Positions 38,332 through 46,811 of a DNA stretch of 64,000 nucleotides are shown here, piece by piece (position 1 is the first letter of the stretch; each line of letters opens with the position of its first letter). The position numbers and the translations under genes are program-made. Location of the stretch: contig NZ_CP032084.1 of assembly GCF_003600685.1 (NCBI RefSeq), positions 5,270,001 through 5,334,000 of the forward strand, written 5' to 3'. Source of the stretch: Achromobacter sp. B7 (lineage in GTDB: Bacteria; Pseudomonadota; Gammaproteobacteria; Burkholderiales; Burkholderiaceae_B). The notes below the pieces were generated by a model. That model was not told the origin of the DNA. It saw only the letters and a list, made by a program, of their open reading frames with translations, and ran no database searches.

Positions 38332-39060
38332 CTACTGGGCGCGGCGCAGGCGTTCGCGGCTGTTGCTCAGGTGCGTGCGCATCGCCGCGCGCGCGGCTTC
38401 GGCATCCTGGCGCATGATCGCGCTGTAGATGTCTTCGTGTTCCAGGTTGACGCGGGCCAGATAGGCCGCGCGGTCTTCGTGCGCGAACTTGGCCGAATTG
38501 ATGCGGGTGCGTGGAATGATCGCCGACCCCAGGTGCGACATCAGGTCGGCGAAATAACGGTTGTCGGTGGACTGCGCCACCAGCAGATGGAACTGGAAGT
38601 CGGGCGTGATCGTGTCGCCGCCAACGTCCAGCGCGGCTTTGAACAGGTCAAGCGCGCGTCGCATTTCCTGCAACTGCACGTCGCTGCGCCGAATGGCGGC
38701 AAGGCCCGCGGCCTCGCTTTCCAGGCAAATACGCAGCTCTAGCAGCACCAGCACATCGCGCACCGTGGCGATGTCGGCCGGGTCCACCCGAAAGTCGACG
38801 CTGCCGCTGGGCTCCAGCGCATACGTGCCCACGCCGTGATGCGTTTCGACCAGGCCCGAGGCCTGCAAGCGCGACAGCGCTTCGCGCACAACGGTTCGGC
38901 TGACGCCAAACTGACGCATGATCTCGGATTCGGTGGGCAGCTTGTCGCCAGGGCGGATTTCGCCACTGCGTATGCGTTCGGAAATGCTCTCGACCAAGCC
39001 TTGAGCCAGATTCCGGGGACGACGCTGCGGCAAGACAGGAGTATCGACAGGAGCGTTCAT
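38332..39060 (-). CDS. GntR family regulator, FadR/FCD subgroup (hexuronate operon)
   Basis: 242 residues from ATG 39060. The N-terminal winged helix PGDKLPTESEIMRQFGVSRTVVREALSRL (core GVSRTVVREALSRL) is followed by an FCD effector domain whose metal-binding residues lie in the FHLLVAQSTDN and HEDIYSAIMRQD regions. Divergent from the uronate dehydrogenase operon; resembles UxuR/ExuR-like repressors relieved by hexuronates. A consensus promoter and an overlapping operator imply autoregulation. Confidence 0.88.
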   Translation of the reverse strand: MNAPVDTPVLPQRRPRNLAQGLVESISERIRSGEIRPGDKLPTESEIMRQFGVSRTVVREALSRLQASGLVETHHGVGTYALEPSGSVDFRVDPADIATVRDVLVLLELRICLESEAAGLAAIRRSDVQLQEMRRALDLFKAALDVGGDTITPDFQFHLLVAQSTDNRYFADLMSHLGSAIIPRTRINSAKFAHEDRAAYLARVNLEHEDIYSAIMRQDAEAARAAMRTHLSNSRERLRRAQ

Positions 39061-39112
39061 CAGGGTTAATCCGAAAATGAGTACAAAGGCTTGACGCTGA
39101 AATTTGCGGCTA

Positions 39113-39144
39113 ATTATACTTTGCGCAAGTTGTACGACAACGTA
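39113..39144 (-). promoter_or_regulatory. GntR promoter with overlapping FadR-type operator
   Basis: On the minus strand TTGTCG (39140-39135), 16 bases, TATAAT (39118-39113). The -35 is embedded in TTGTACGACAA (39130-39140), an exact match to the FadR-subfamily consensus TNGTNNNACNA. The site lies between the divergent regulator and udh genes, so binding would repress both. Confidence 0.65.
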
Positions 39145-39187
39145 CCAGATACGTTCCCACTCCGCACCTTCTACCGAGCGTTGCGAC

Positions 39188-40036
39188 ATGAGCAGAACCG
39201 TCAACCCGCCGCCAGCGACCACCCGCTGCCAGCGTCTATTACTCACCGGCGCCGCCGGGGGCCTGGGACAAGTGCTCCGTCCCCGACTCAAAGCATTCAC
39301 CGACCTGCTGCGCATATCCGACGTGGCGCCCATGGCCGCCGCGGGCGATGGCGAAGAAGCCGTCCCGTGCGATCTGGCCGACGCCGCCGCCGTGTCGTCG
39401 CTGGTGCAGGGCGTGGATGCCATCGTGCACCTGGGCGGTGTATCGGTTGAACGCCCGTTCGAACAGATTCTTCCGGCCAACATCCAGGGCGTCTACAACC
39501 TGTACGAGGCCGCCCGCGTGCACGGCGTGCGGCGCGTGGTGTTCGCCAGCTCGAACCACGTCATCGGCTTTTACGAACAGGGCCAGCAACTGGACGCCAA
39601 CGTGCCGCTGCGGCCCGACGGCTATTACGGCCTGTCCAAAGCCTATGGCGAACATCTGTCGCGCTTTTACTTCGACCGCTACGGCATCGAAACCGTGTGC
39701 CTGCGCATCGGTTCGTCGTTCCCCGAACCCAAAGACCGCCGCATGCTGGTTACCTGGCTCAGCTACGACGACCTGACCGACCTGGTCACGCGCGCGCTGT
39801 TCACGCCCGACGTCGGGCACTTGATCGTCTATGGCGCGTCCGCCAACCGAGACAGCTGGTGGCGCGACGACGCCGCAAAGGTGCTGGGCTTTGTGCCCAA
39901 GGATTCCTCCGAGGTCTTCCGTGCGCAGGTCGAAGCGCAGCCGCCGCTGGCCGCCGACGATCCGGTTGCGCGCTACCAGGGCGGCGCGTTCGTCAAGGCC
40001 GGCCCGTTCCCCTTCCCCCCGGTTTTCACCAAGTAG
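39188..40036 (+). CDS. udh: Uronate dehydrogenase
   Basis: 282 residues from ATG 39188. NAD-dependent SDR enzyme oxidising D-glucuronate or D-galacturonate to the aldaro-lactone. The cofactor loop is LLLTGAAGGLGQVLRPRL, SSNHVIGFYE holds the catalytic Ser region, and YYGLSKAYGE is the YxxxK pair. The C-terminal half has the Udh segment YGASANRDSWWRDDAAKVLGF (first part YGASANRDSWW). It is the first gene of an operon with a lactonase (8-base gap) and a TRAP transporter. Confidence 0.88.
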   Translation: MSRTVNPPPATTRCQRLLLTGAAGGLGQVLRPRLKAFTDLLRISDVAPMAAAGDGEEAVPCDLADAAAVSSLVQGVDAIVHLGGVSVERPFEQILPANIQGVYNLYEAARVHGVRRVVFASSNHVIGFYEQGQQLDANVPLRPDGYYGLSKAYGEHLSRFYFDRYGIETVCLRIGSSFPEPKDRRMLVTWLSYDDLTDLVTRALFTPDVGHLIVYGASANRDSWWRDDAAKVLGFVPKDSSEVFRAQVEAQPPLAADDPVARYQGGAFVKAGPFPFPPVFTK

Positions 40037-40044
40037 GCGCCCCC

Positions 40045-40929
40045 ATGCCCGCAATCGCCGAACGCGTTGGAGACATGCTGTGCGGCGTCGGAGAAAGCCC
40101 GGTCTGGCGCGCCAGCGACCAGACCTACACCTGGACCGACATTCCCAACAAAACGCTGTGGCGCTGGTCGCCCGCCAGCGGTGAATTCGCGCAATGGGCG
40201 CTGCCGCGGATGGCGGGCTGCATCGCCATGCGCGGCGCGGGCTGGCTATTGGGGATGGAAGACGGCGTGTACGAATGCGACGCGCTGCTGCCCGATGCAC
40301 CTTGCCACCCGCGCCTGCTCGCACCGGTGGCACACGCCGCGCCCGGCATGCGCTTTAACGATGGCCGCAACGATCGGCAAGGCCGCTTCGTGGCGGGCAC
40401 GATGGTGATGGACATGGGCCGCGCGCTAGCGGCCGGCCGCCTGTATCGCTATAGCGCCGGCGCGCGCGACCTGACCGTGCTGGCGGATGACCTGATCGTG
40501 CCCAATGGCCTGGCATTCAGCCCGGACGGCAAGACGATGTACCTGTCCGATTCGCATCCGTCGCGCGCCTTGGTGTGGGCGTTTGATTACGACGTGGACA
40601 GCGGCACCCCTCACAATCGCCGCCCCTTCATCGCCGCCTTGCCCGCCGGCCGCCCCGACGGCGCCGCGGTCGACGCCGACGGCTGCTACTGGATTTGCGG
40701 CAACGACGCCGGCCGCGTCTACCGCTACACGCCCGACGGCCGGCTGGACCAGACCTACACCGTTTCCGCCCGCAAGGTCGCCATGTGCGCCTTTGGCGGC
40801 GCGGGCATGGACACCCTTTTCATCACGTCGATACGCCCTGCCGACGCCGCCCCCGGCGCGCTGGACGGCGCCGTGTTTGCCCTGCGCCCCGGCGCGCGGG
40901 GCCTGGAGGAAACCGCAAGCGCCGGCTAG
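40045..40929 (+). CDS. SMP-30/gluconolactonase family lactonase
   Basis: 294 residues from ATG 40045. Six-bladed beta-propeller of the SMP-30 family: N-terminal Glu in GVGESPVW, MRFNDGRNDRQGRF with the metal-ligand Asn/Asp, NGLAFSPDGKTMYLSDS and LPAGRPDGAAVDADGCYW. It lies eight bases after udh and very likely hydrolyses the aldarolactone that enzyme makes (galactaro- or glucarolactone to the open acid). No dehydratase for the resulting aldarate is in the window. Confidence 0.85.
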   Translation: MPAIAERVGDMLCGVGESPVWRASDQTYTWTDIPNKTLWRWSPASGEFAQWALPRMAGCIAMRGAGWLLGMEDGVYECDALLPDAPCHPRLLAPVAHAAPGMRFNDGRNDRQGRFVAGTMVMDMGRALAAGRLYRYSAGARDLTVLADDLIVPNGLAFSPDGKTMYLSDSHPSRALVWAFDYDVDSGTPHNRRPFIAALPAGRPDGAAVDADGCYWICGNDAGRVYRYTPDGRLDQTYTVSARKVAMCAFGGAGMDTLFITSIRPADAAPGALDGAVFALRPGARGLEETASAG

Positions 40930-41040
40930 CACCCGACCGGGGCGGCATTAACGCGCCCCACGCAACGTAGGTCTGTACACGAAGAGCTTCGAGGCCGTCC
41001 TGGCCCATAACGAAACGCCGTACTCCAACCGGAGGTAGAC

Positions 41041-42018
41041 ATGCTGCGCCCCACCCTGACCCGCGCCATCCTGGCGGCGGCTGCCTTGCTGACCCTTGTT
41101 CCCCTGGCCAACGCGGCCGAGCTGCGATCCGCCGACATCCATCCCGACGACTATCCCACCGTGCAAGCCGTGCGCCAGTTCGGCGAACTGGTCAAGCAAC
41201 GCACCAACGGCCGCATCACCGTCAAGGTCTATGCGGGTGGCGCGCTGGGCAACGAAGACGATTCGATCGAACAGGTCAAGCTGGGCGCGCTGGCCATGGC
41301 GCGCGTGTCCAGCGCGGCCATGCACAACATCTGCCAGACCACGCGCGTGCCGTCGCTGCCGTTCCTGTTCCGTTCAAAAGAACATCTGCACAAGGTGCTG
41401 GACAGCGAGATCGGCGATCAGATCCTGCGGTCTTGCGAGGCGGCCGGCTTTGTCGGGCTGGCCTGGTACGACAGCGGCTCGCGTTCGATGTACACGCGCA
41501 ACAAGCCCGTCAAGACGCTGGCCGACGCCAAGGGCATGAAGATCCGCGTGCAGCAGTCGGACTTGTCCGTCGCCATGGTCGAGGCCATGGGCGCCAACGC
41601 TACGCCCATGCCGATGGGCGAGGTCTATACGTCGTTGAAGACGGGTCTGGTGGACGCCGCCGAAAACAACTTCCCCAGCTACGAAAGCGCGCATCACTAC
41701 GAAGTGGCGAAGTACTACGCGCTGACCGAGCACACCATGACGCCGGAGATCCTGATCTTCTCCAAGCGCCAGTGGGACAAGCTGGCGCCCGAAGACCAGA
41801 AGATCCTGCGCGAGGCCGCGCGCGAATCGGTGCCCTTCATGCGCAAGCTGTGGGACGAACGCGAACAAAAGTCGCGCGCCATCGTCGAGAAGGCGGGTTC
41901 GCAGATCGTGGACGTGGACAAGGCGTCTTTCCAGGGCGCGATGAAGCCGGTGTACGACCGCTTTGTCACCACGCCAGAAATGAAAGACCTGGTCGCGAAG
42001 ATCCAGGCTGTCCAGTGA
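41041..42018 (+). CDS. dctP: TRAP transporter substrate-binding protein (DctP family)
   Basis: 325 residues with a strong GGAGG ribosome site. Signal peptide cleaved after ANA. The DctP motif with the substrate-carboxylate-binding Arg is in GMKIRVQQSD, and MPMGEVYTSLKTGLVDAAENN is typical. Operon position after udh and the lactonase points to a hexuronate ligand. The ligand is not proven. Confidence 0.9.
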   Translation: MLRPTLTRAILAAAALLTLVPLANAAELRSADIHPDDYPTVQAVRQFGELVKQRTNGRITVKVYAGGALGNEDDSIEQVKLGALAMARVSSAAMHNICQTTRVPSLPFLFRSKEHLHKVLDSEIGDQILRSCEAAGFVGLAWYDSGSRSMYTRNKPVKTLADAKGMKIRVQQSDLSVAMVEAMGANATPMPMGEVYTSLKTGLVDAAENNFPSYESAHHYEVAKYYALTEHTMTPEILIFSKRQWDKLAPEDQKILREAARESVPFMRKLWDEREQKSRAIVEKAGSQIVDVDKASFQGAMKPVYDRFVTTPEMKDLVAKIQAVQ

Positions 42019-42025
42019 GGGCGAC

Positions 42026-42589
42026 ATGTTGGCCACACCCACGAATGAAACCGGTGTAGCAGCGGTGGGCCGGGCGCAAGCCCTGGCCGGCCCGCTGGAC
42101 GCCTACACGCGCGGCTGCGCCCTGCTGGCGCGAGCCTGCATGTGGACCAGCGTGTTCGGGCTGGTCTGCCTGATCATCGCGGTCAGCTTGCAGATCTTCG
42201 GCCGCCACGTGCTCAACAGCACGCCCACCTGGGCCGAAAGCCTGGCGCTGCTGCTGGTGCTGTACGTCACCATGCTGGGCGCGGCGGTTGGCGTGCGCGA
42301 TGCGGGCCATATCGGCTTCGAGTCGCTGCTGGAAGCGCTGCCTGCCGGCGGGCAGCGGCGCTTGCGCATCTTCATCCACCTGCTGGTGCTGCTGTTCGGC
42401 GTGCTGATGGCCTGGAACTGCGGCGTGCTGGCGGAATCGGTACACGCCTACAAGATCCCCAACCTGGGCATCTCGAACGCCTGGAAGTACATCCCCGCAA
42501 CCCTGTCGGGCACCTTGATCGCGCTCTTTTCGCTGGAGCACATCATCGCGATCCTGCGCAACCATAAGGTGGTACCGGCATGGCGCTGA
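42026..42589 (+). CDS. dctQ: TRAP transporter small permease (DctQ family)
   Basis: 187 residues with four hydrophobic segments and the pattern QIFGRHVLNSTPTWAESLAL and RDAGHIGFESL usual for DctQ. It starts seven bases after dctP and overlaps dctM by ten bases, so the three are translated together. Confidence 0.9.
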   Translation: MLATPTNETGVAAVGRAQALAGPLDAYTRGCALLARACMWTSVFGLVCLIIAVSLQIFGRHVLNSTPTWAESLALLLVLYVTMLGAAVGVRDAGHIGFESLLEALPAGGQRRLRIFIHLLVLLFGVLMAWNCGVLAESVHAYKIPNLGISNAWKYIPATLSGTLIALFSLEHIIAILRNHKVVPAWR

Positions 42590-43863
42590 CACTGCTTTCG
42601 TTTACGTTCATGGGCTTTTTGGTGATCGGCGTGCCGGTGGCCTTCGCCATCGGCCTGTCGTCCATCACCGCGATCATGGTCGAGGACCTGCCGCTGGCCG
42701 TGGCGTTCCAGCAGATGACCTCGGGCATGAACGCGTTCTCGTTCCTGGCCATTCCCTTTTTCATCTTCACGGGCGAGCTGATGCTGTATGGCGGCATCGC
42801 CGACCGCATCGTCAACTTCGCCAAGTCGCTGGTGGGGCATGTGCGCGGCGGGCTGGGCATGTCCAACGTGGTGGCTTGCACGCTGTTCGGCGGCGTGTCG
42901 GGCTCGCCGGTGGCGGACGTGTCGGCCATGGGGTCGGTGATGATCCCGATGATGAAGCGCGAGGGCTATCACGCCGACTACGCGGTCAACGTCACCACGC
43001 ACGCGGCGCTGGTGGGCGCGCTGATGCCGACCAGCCACAACATCATCATCTACACCTTGGCGGCGGGCGGCAAAGTATCCATTGCCGCGCTGATTGCCGC
43101 CGGTGTCGTGCCCGCGTTGATCCTGACGCTGTGCAACCTGGCCGCCGCGTATTTCGTGGCACGCAGCCGGGGCTATCCGGCGGGCACCTTCCCCGGCTGG
43201 CACATCGTGTTGCGCTCGCTGGTGGCCGCCACACCGGGGCTATTCGTGGTGGTGCTGATCATCACCGGCATTCTCAGCGGCGTGTTCACCGCGACGGAAT
43301 CGGCCGCGGTGGCGGTGTTGTACGCGTTGGCGCTGACGGTGTTCGTGTATCGCTCGTTGACCTGGGACCAGTTCGTGCGCGCGGCCAGCAAGGCGGTGAA
43401 GACGACGGGCGTGGTGTTGCTGCTGATCGGCATTTCGGCCACCTTCGGCTATCTGATCAGCTTTTACGGCGTGGCCGAAAAAACCGGCGAGTTGATGGCC
43501 TCGATATCGACCAGCCCGTGGGCCATCTTCCTGATGGTCAACATCATCCTGTTCGTGCTGGGCACGTTCCTGGACATGGCCGCCACCATCCTGATCTGCA
43601 CGCCCATTTTCCTGCCGATCTGCATGCAGTACGGCATGGGGCCGGTTCAGTTCGGCATCGTCATGTTGCTGAACTGCGCGCTGGGCTTGAACACGCCACC
43701 GGTGGGCACCACGCAGTTTGTGGGTTGCGCCATCGGCGGGGTATCGGTGGGGACGGTCATGCGAACGATCTGGCCGTTCTATGGCGCGCTGCTGGCCGCG
43801 CTGGCGCTGGTGACCTACGTGCCCGCGTTCTCGCTGTGGCTGCCGGGCGTATTGCTTAACTGA
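42580..43863 (+). CDS. dctM: TRAP transporter large permease (DctM family)
   Basis: 427 residues, about 12 membrane segments. The conserved LFGGVSGSPVADVSAMG and LNCALGLNTPPVGTTQFVGC segments are sodium/substrate-path motifs of DctM. Complete with dctP and dctQ, it forms a sodium-driven high-affinity importer. Its last 49 bases overlap the convergent PAP2 gene on the other strand. Confidence 0.92.
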   Translation: MALTLLSFTFMGFLVIGVPVAFAIGLSSITAIMVEDLPLAVAFQQMTSGMNAFSFLAIPFFIFTGELMLYGGIADRIVNFAKSLVGHVRGGLGMSNVVACTLFGGVSGSPVADVSAMGSVMIPMMKREGYHADYAVNVTTHAALVGALMPTSHNIIIYTLAAGGKVSIAALIAAGVVPALILTLCNLAAAYFVARSRGYPAGTFPGWHIVLRSLVAATPGLFVVVLIITGILSGVFTATESAAVAVLYALALTVFVYRSLTWDQFVRAASKAVKTTGVVLLLIGISATFGYLISFYGVAEKTGELMASISTSPWAIFLMVNIILFVLGTFLDMAATILICTPIFLPICMQYGMGPVQFGIVMLLNCALGLNTPPVGTTQFVGCAIGGVSVGTVMRTIWPFYGALLAALALVTYVPAFSLWLPGVLLN

Positions 43864-44636
43864 TCGCGCGACAAGCGGGACGGGCCGGATGGACCGGGCC
43901 GTTCCGCATCGGCCCGGCCGCCGGCATGCCGCCTGACGATCAGCGGCATGAAGAACAGCGCGGCCAGACACCACAGCAGGGTCGCCGACCACAGCGTCTG
44001 GCTCAGGAAATGCGCGCCCTGCAAAATGCGCACCACTGAAAACAGCACGCCGGCCGACACGCCCATCGCCAGGCCCCACCAACGCCATGCAGGCCGTTTC
44101 AGCGCCCAGCCGAAAAAGTACAGGGTCAACATTGAATACCCCGCGCCCGCATGGCCGCTGGGCAAGGCGCCGCCCGCCCTGGCGCGTACCCACGTCCACC
44201 AGTGCAGCGGATACGGCGTGTAGCCGCCCAACGTCTCCAGGTCGTAAGGACGCGGCAGCGTCGTGTGGTGCTTGAGTTGATTGACCAGTACCTGTCCGAC
44301 CAGGCATGTGGCCGCCAGCGCCAGCGCGGCGCCGCGCCACTGTCGCCACGCCGGCACGCGAAAGCTGGCGGCGACCACACCGACAGCGGCCAGGGCCACG
44401 CCGATGGGCAGCACCAGCACCAGGCGATGGCCCAGCATTTCCAGCAATCGGTTGGTGTGTAGGGGGAAATCGTTCAGCACCGGGCTGAACAGCGCATGCG
44501 CAATGCGCAGATCCAGTCCCGACACGTTGGTCCACCAGGCGGCGGCCGCCAGGGCCAACGTCACGCCGATCAGTTGGCTGCACAAATACCAGGCAAGCGT
44601 GGGCGCACGCGCCGGGAACAGCGGTGGGGACGGCAT
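43815..44636 (-). CDS. PAP2 family phosphatase, possibly lipid A or undecaprenyl pyrophosphate directed
   Basis: 273 residues from ATG 44636. About six hydrophobic segments and the three PAP2 motifs: KHHTTLPRP (KxxxxxxRP), PSGHAGAG and RILQGAHFLSQ (the last motif ends in Q rather than D). The C-terminal 40 residues are polar and overlap dctM in the opposite strand. A response regulator and histidine kinase gene lie just upstream on the same strand (72-base gap), an arrangement seen for lipid A modification systems. The substrate is unknown. Confidence 0.8.
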   Translation of the reverse strand: MPSPPLFPARAPTLAWYLCSQLIGVTLALAAAAWWTNVSGLDLRIAHALFSPVLNDFPLHTNRLLEMLGHRLVLVLPIGVALAAVGVVAASFRVPAWRQWRGAALALAATCLVGQVLVNQLKHHTTLPRPYDLETLGGYTPYPLHWWTWVRARAGGALPSGHAGAGYSMLTLYFFGWALKRPAWRWWGLAMGVSAGVLFSVVRILQGAHFLSQTLWSATLLWCLAALFFMPLIVRRHAGGRADAERPGPSGPSRLSRDQLSNTPGSHSENAGT

Positions 44637-44708
44637 GGTGGCAAGGACCAGGGGACGGTTCGGGGAATCGCTGAGGTTAGCGCCCCGAAGGTCGAATAAT
44701 CGTCAAAT

Positions 44709-46058
44709 TCAGGTCTGTGTTTGCGGCGCAACAGCGGTGGAATGCGCGTCGAACCGCAGCAGGAACCGGGTGCCGCGCGATGCCGGCTCGCGCGACGATT
44801 CCACGGTAAGCAGCCAGCCCTGCATGTCGCAGACGCGCTTGGCGATGGCCAGCCCCAGGCCGCGCGCCGTCTCGTGCTGGCCGGCGGCGACCGTGTCGCG
44901 CATGCGGCCGCTGTAATAGCGGCGGAACAGGAAAGGCAGGTCGTCCGGCGCGATGCCCTTGCCATCGTCGCTCAGTTCCAGCACGTCAGGCGCGCGAAAC
45001 GTGGCGGTCAGCGTGGCCGGCGCGGCATGCTCGACGGCGTTGCGCACCAGGTTGCGCAGCACCGTCAACAAGGCGTAGCGATCCAGTGTCAACACATGGC
45101 CGGAGGCAATCTGATTGTCGAAACGCAGTTCGGCCAGCGCGCCCTGGGCCTCGTAGCCGCGCCAGGCGTCCTGCATGCATTCGGCGATGTCGACGGGCGC
45201 GGGCGGAAGCAGCTGGTCGCGCGCCATGGCGCGGGCGCTTTCCAGGCACACGATCACGTCGTCGACGTTGTCCACCACACGCGTCAGGCGCTCGCGTTGG
45301 TCGGCCGTCAACGCCTGGGTCAGCAGCATCAGCTCGCTGTCCGAGCGGATGGCGGCCAGCGGCGTGCGCACTTCGTGGCTGAGGTTGCCGGCGAATTCCC
45401 GCTCGCGCGCGATGGACCGGTCGACCTGGTTCTGCACGCGGTTAAAGGCTTCGATCAGGCGGCCGGCCTCGTCATCGCGGGTCACGGCCATGTCTGGCGC
45501 ACCCGGCGCCCAGGTGGCCAGCCGGTCGGTCAGGTCCAGCAGCGGCCCCACCGCCACCCCCGCCACGCGGCGCGACAAGGCGTAGGCGCCCACGACGCAG
45601 ATGGCGCCCACGCCCAGCACAATCAAGCCGAAATCATGGACGCGTTCTTCGTTGTCGGTGGCGTCGTACAGCAGGTACACCTTGCCCCGCCCCGTGTCGG
45701 CCACCATTACGTGCCAGGTATAGGCTTCGGGTTCGATCAGGTGCAGCCCGTTATCCAGTTCCAGCACTTCGTCGGGTATGCCGGCCGGGCGCTGCCCATC
45801 CACGCTCATCCAGGCGCGCATCGACCCGCCAAGCTCGCGCACGCCGCCGCGCGGCAGGAAGTCGTCGCTGCTGCGCGCATGCTGCACCAGGCGGTCCATT
45901 TCGGTGTTCAGGATGTCGTTGACCAGGTCGTCTTCCATCTGGTCAAACGTCAGGTAGGCCAGCAGCGCCAGCGCCGTCACGAATAGCGCGACGGTGCCGG
46001 TCAGCGCCCACACCACGCGCTGGGTCAATGTGCCGCCCGTGGCGCGCGTCATGGACAT
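44709..46058 (-). CDS. Sensor histidine kinase
   Basis: 449 residues. Two N-terminal membrane segments flank a periplasmic sensor domain of about 110 residues (about 40-145). A HAMP-like region follows, then the phosphoacceptor H box NLSHEVRTPL and ATPase boxes N (NLVRNAVEHA), G1 (DDGKGIAPDD) and G2 (RGLGLAIAK). ATG 46058 overlaps the regulator gene by ten bases; ATG 46052 would give an ATGA overlap and is equally possible. It pairs with the OmpR-type regulator upstream; the QseC/PmrB-like layout suggests sensing of cations, pH or envelope stress. Confidence 0.9.
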   Translation of the reverse strand: MSMTRATGGTLTQRVVWALTGTVALFVTALALLAYLTFDQMEDDLVNDILNTEMDRLVQHARSSDDFLPRGGVRELGGSMRAWMSVDGQRPAGIPDEVLELDNGLHLIEPEAYTWHVMVADTGRGKVYLLYDATDNEERVHDFGLIVLGVGAICVVGAYALSRRVAGVAVGPLLDLTDRLATWAPGAPDMAVTRDDEAGRLIEAFNRVQNQVDRSIAREREFAGNLSHEVRTPLAAIRSDSELMLLTQALTADQRERLTRVVDNVDDVIVCLESARAMARDQLLPPAPVDIAECMQDAWRGYEAQGALAELRFDNQIASGHVLTLDRYALLTVLRNLVRNAVEHAAPATLTATFRAPDVLELSDDGKGIAPDDLPFLFRRYYSGRMRDTVAAGQHETARGLGLAIAKRVCDMQGWLLTVESSREPASRGTRFLLRFDAHSTAVAPQTQT

Positions 46059-46762
46059 ATTCCGTTCAGCGTCAGCCGCCAGCCAGTGCCGTGCAGCGTT
46101 TCGATGCCGTCAAAACCGGCGTCCGCCAACGCGCGGCGCAACAGGTGCACCTGGCTGCGCAACGCGTCCGACGACGGGGGTTCGTTGCCCCACAACAGCG
46201 ATTCCAGTTCTTCGCGCGCGACCACGCGGCCGGGGTCCCGCATCAGCGCGTCCATGATCAGGCTGGCCTTGCGCGTCAGATGCACGGGCTGGCCGTTGAC
46301 CAGCACGCCCCGGCTGCGCGTGTCGTACTTGAGCGGACCGAATTCGCGCACCGCGTCCACCGTCGCCCCCTTGGCGCGCTGGATCAGCGCCAGCAGGCGG
46401 GCTTCGACTTCAAGCAGCGCGAAGGGCTTGGTCAGGTAATCGTCGGCGCCATGGGAAAACCCCGCCAGCTTGTCTTCCAGGCTGTCGCGCGCCGTCAGCA
46501 TCAGGACGGGCACGTCGGCGCGCATGTCGGTGCGCAGCGTGTGCAGCACCGCGTTGCCGTCCATGCCCGGCAGGCCGATGTCCAGGATCAGCGCATCGAA
46601 GCGCTGCGCCTTCAGGCGTTCCAGGGCGGCGTGGCCGGTGTAGGCCACGTCGGGCAGGAAGCCGCGCGCCTCCAGGAATGAATACAGGTTGCCGGCGATG
46701 ATGTGATCGTCTTCAACGATCAGCACCCGGTGATTTGCTCCCGCCGCGGGGCTGACTGCCAT
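46049..46762 (-). CDS. OmpR/PhoB family response regulator
   Basis: 237 residues from ATG 46762. Receiver domain with acidic pair VEDD, phosphorylated Asp in LILDIGLPGMDG and Lys in YLTKPF. The C-terminal winged helix has SLIMDALMRDPGRVVAREELE and the SDALRSQVHLLRRALADAG recognition helix. A start 14 codons upstream lacks support. First gene of the regulator-kinase-PAP2 unit. Confidence 0.93.
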   Translation of the reverse strand: MAVSPAAGANHRVLIVEDDHIIAGNLYSFLEARGFLPDVAYTGHAALERLKAQRFDALILDIGLPGMDGNAVLHTLRTDMRADVPVLMLTARDSLEDKLAGFSHGADDYLTKPFALLEVEARLLALIQRAKGATVDAVREFGPLKYDTRSRGVLVNGQPVHLTRKASLIMDALMRDPGRVVAREELESLLWGNEPPSSDALRSQVHLLRRALADAGFDGIETLHGTGWRLTLNGICP

Positions 46763-46811
46763 GTTGTGGGCTCCCTGTTCAGTAGATCGCAAGTGGCGGC
46801 GCAAGCGCGCG

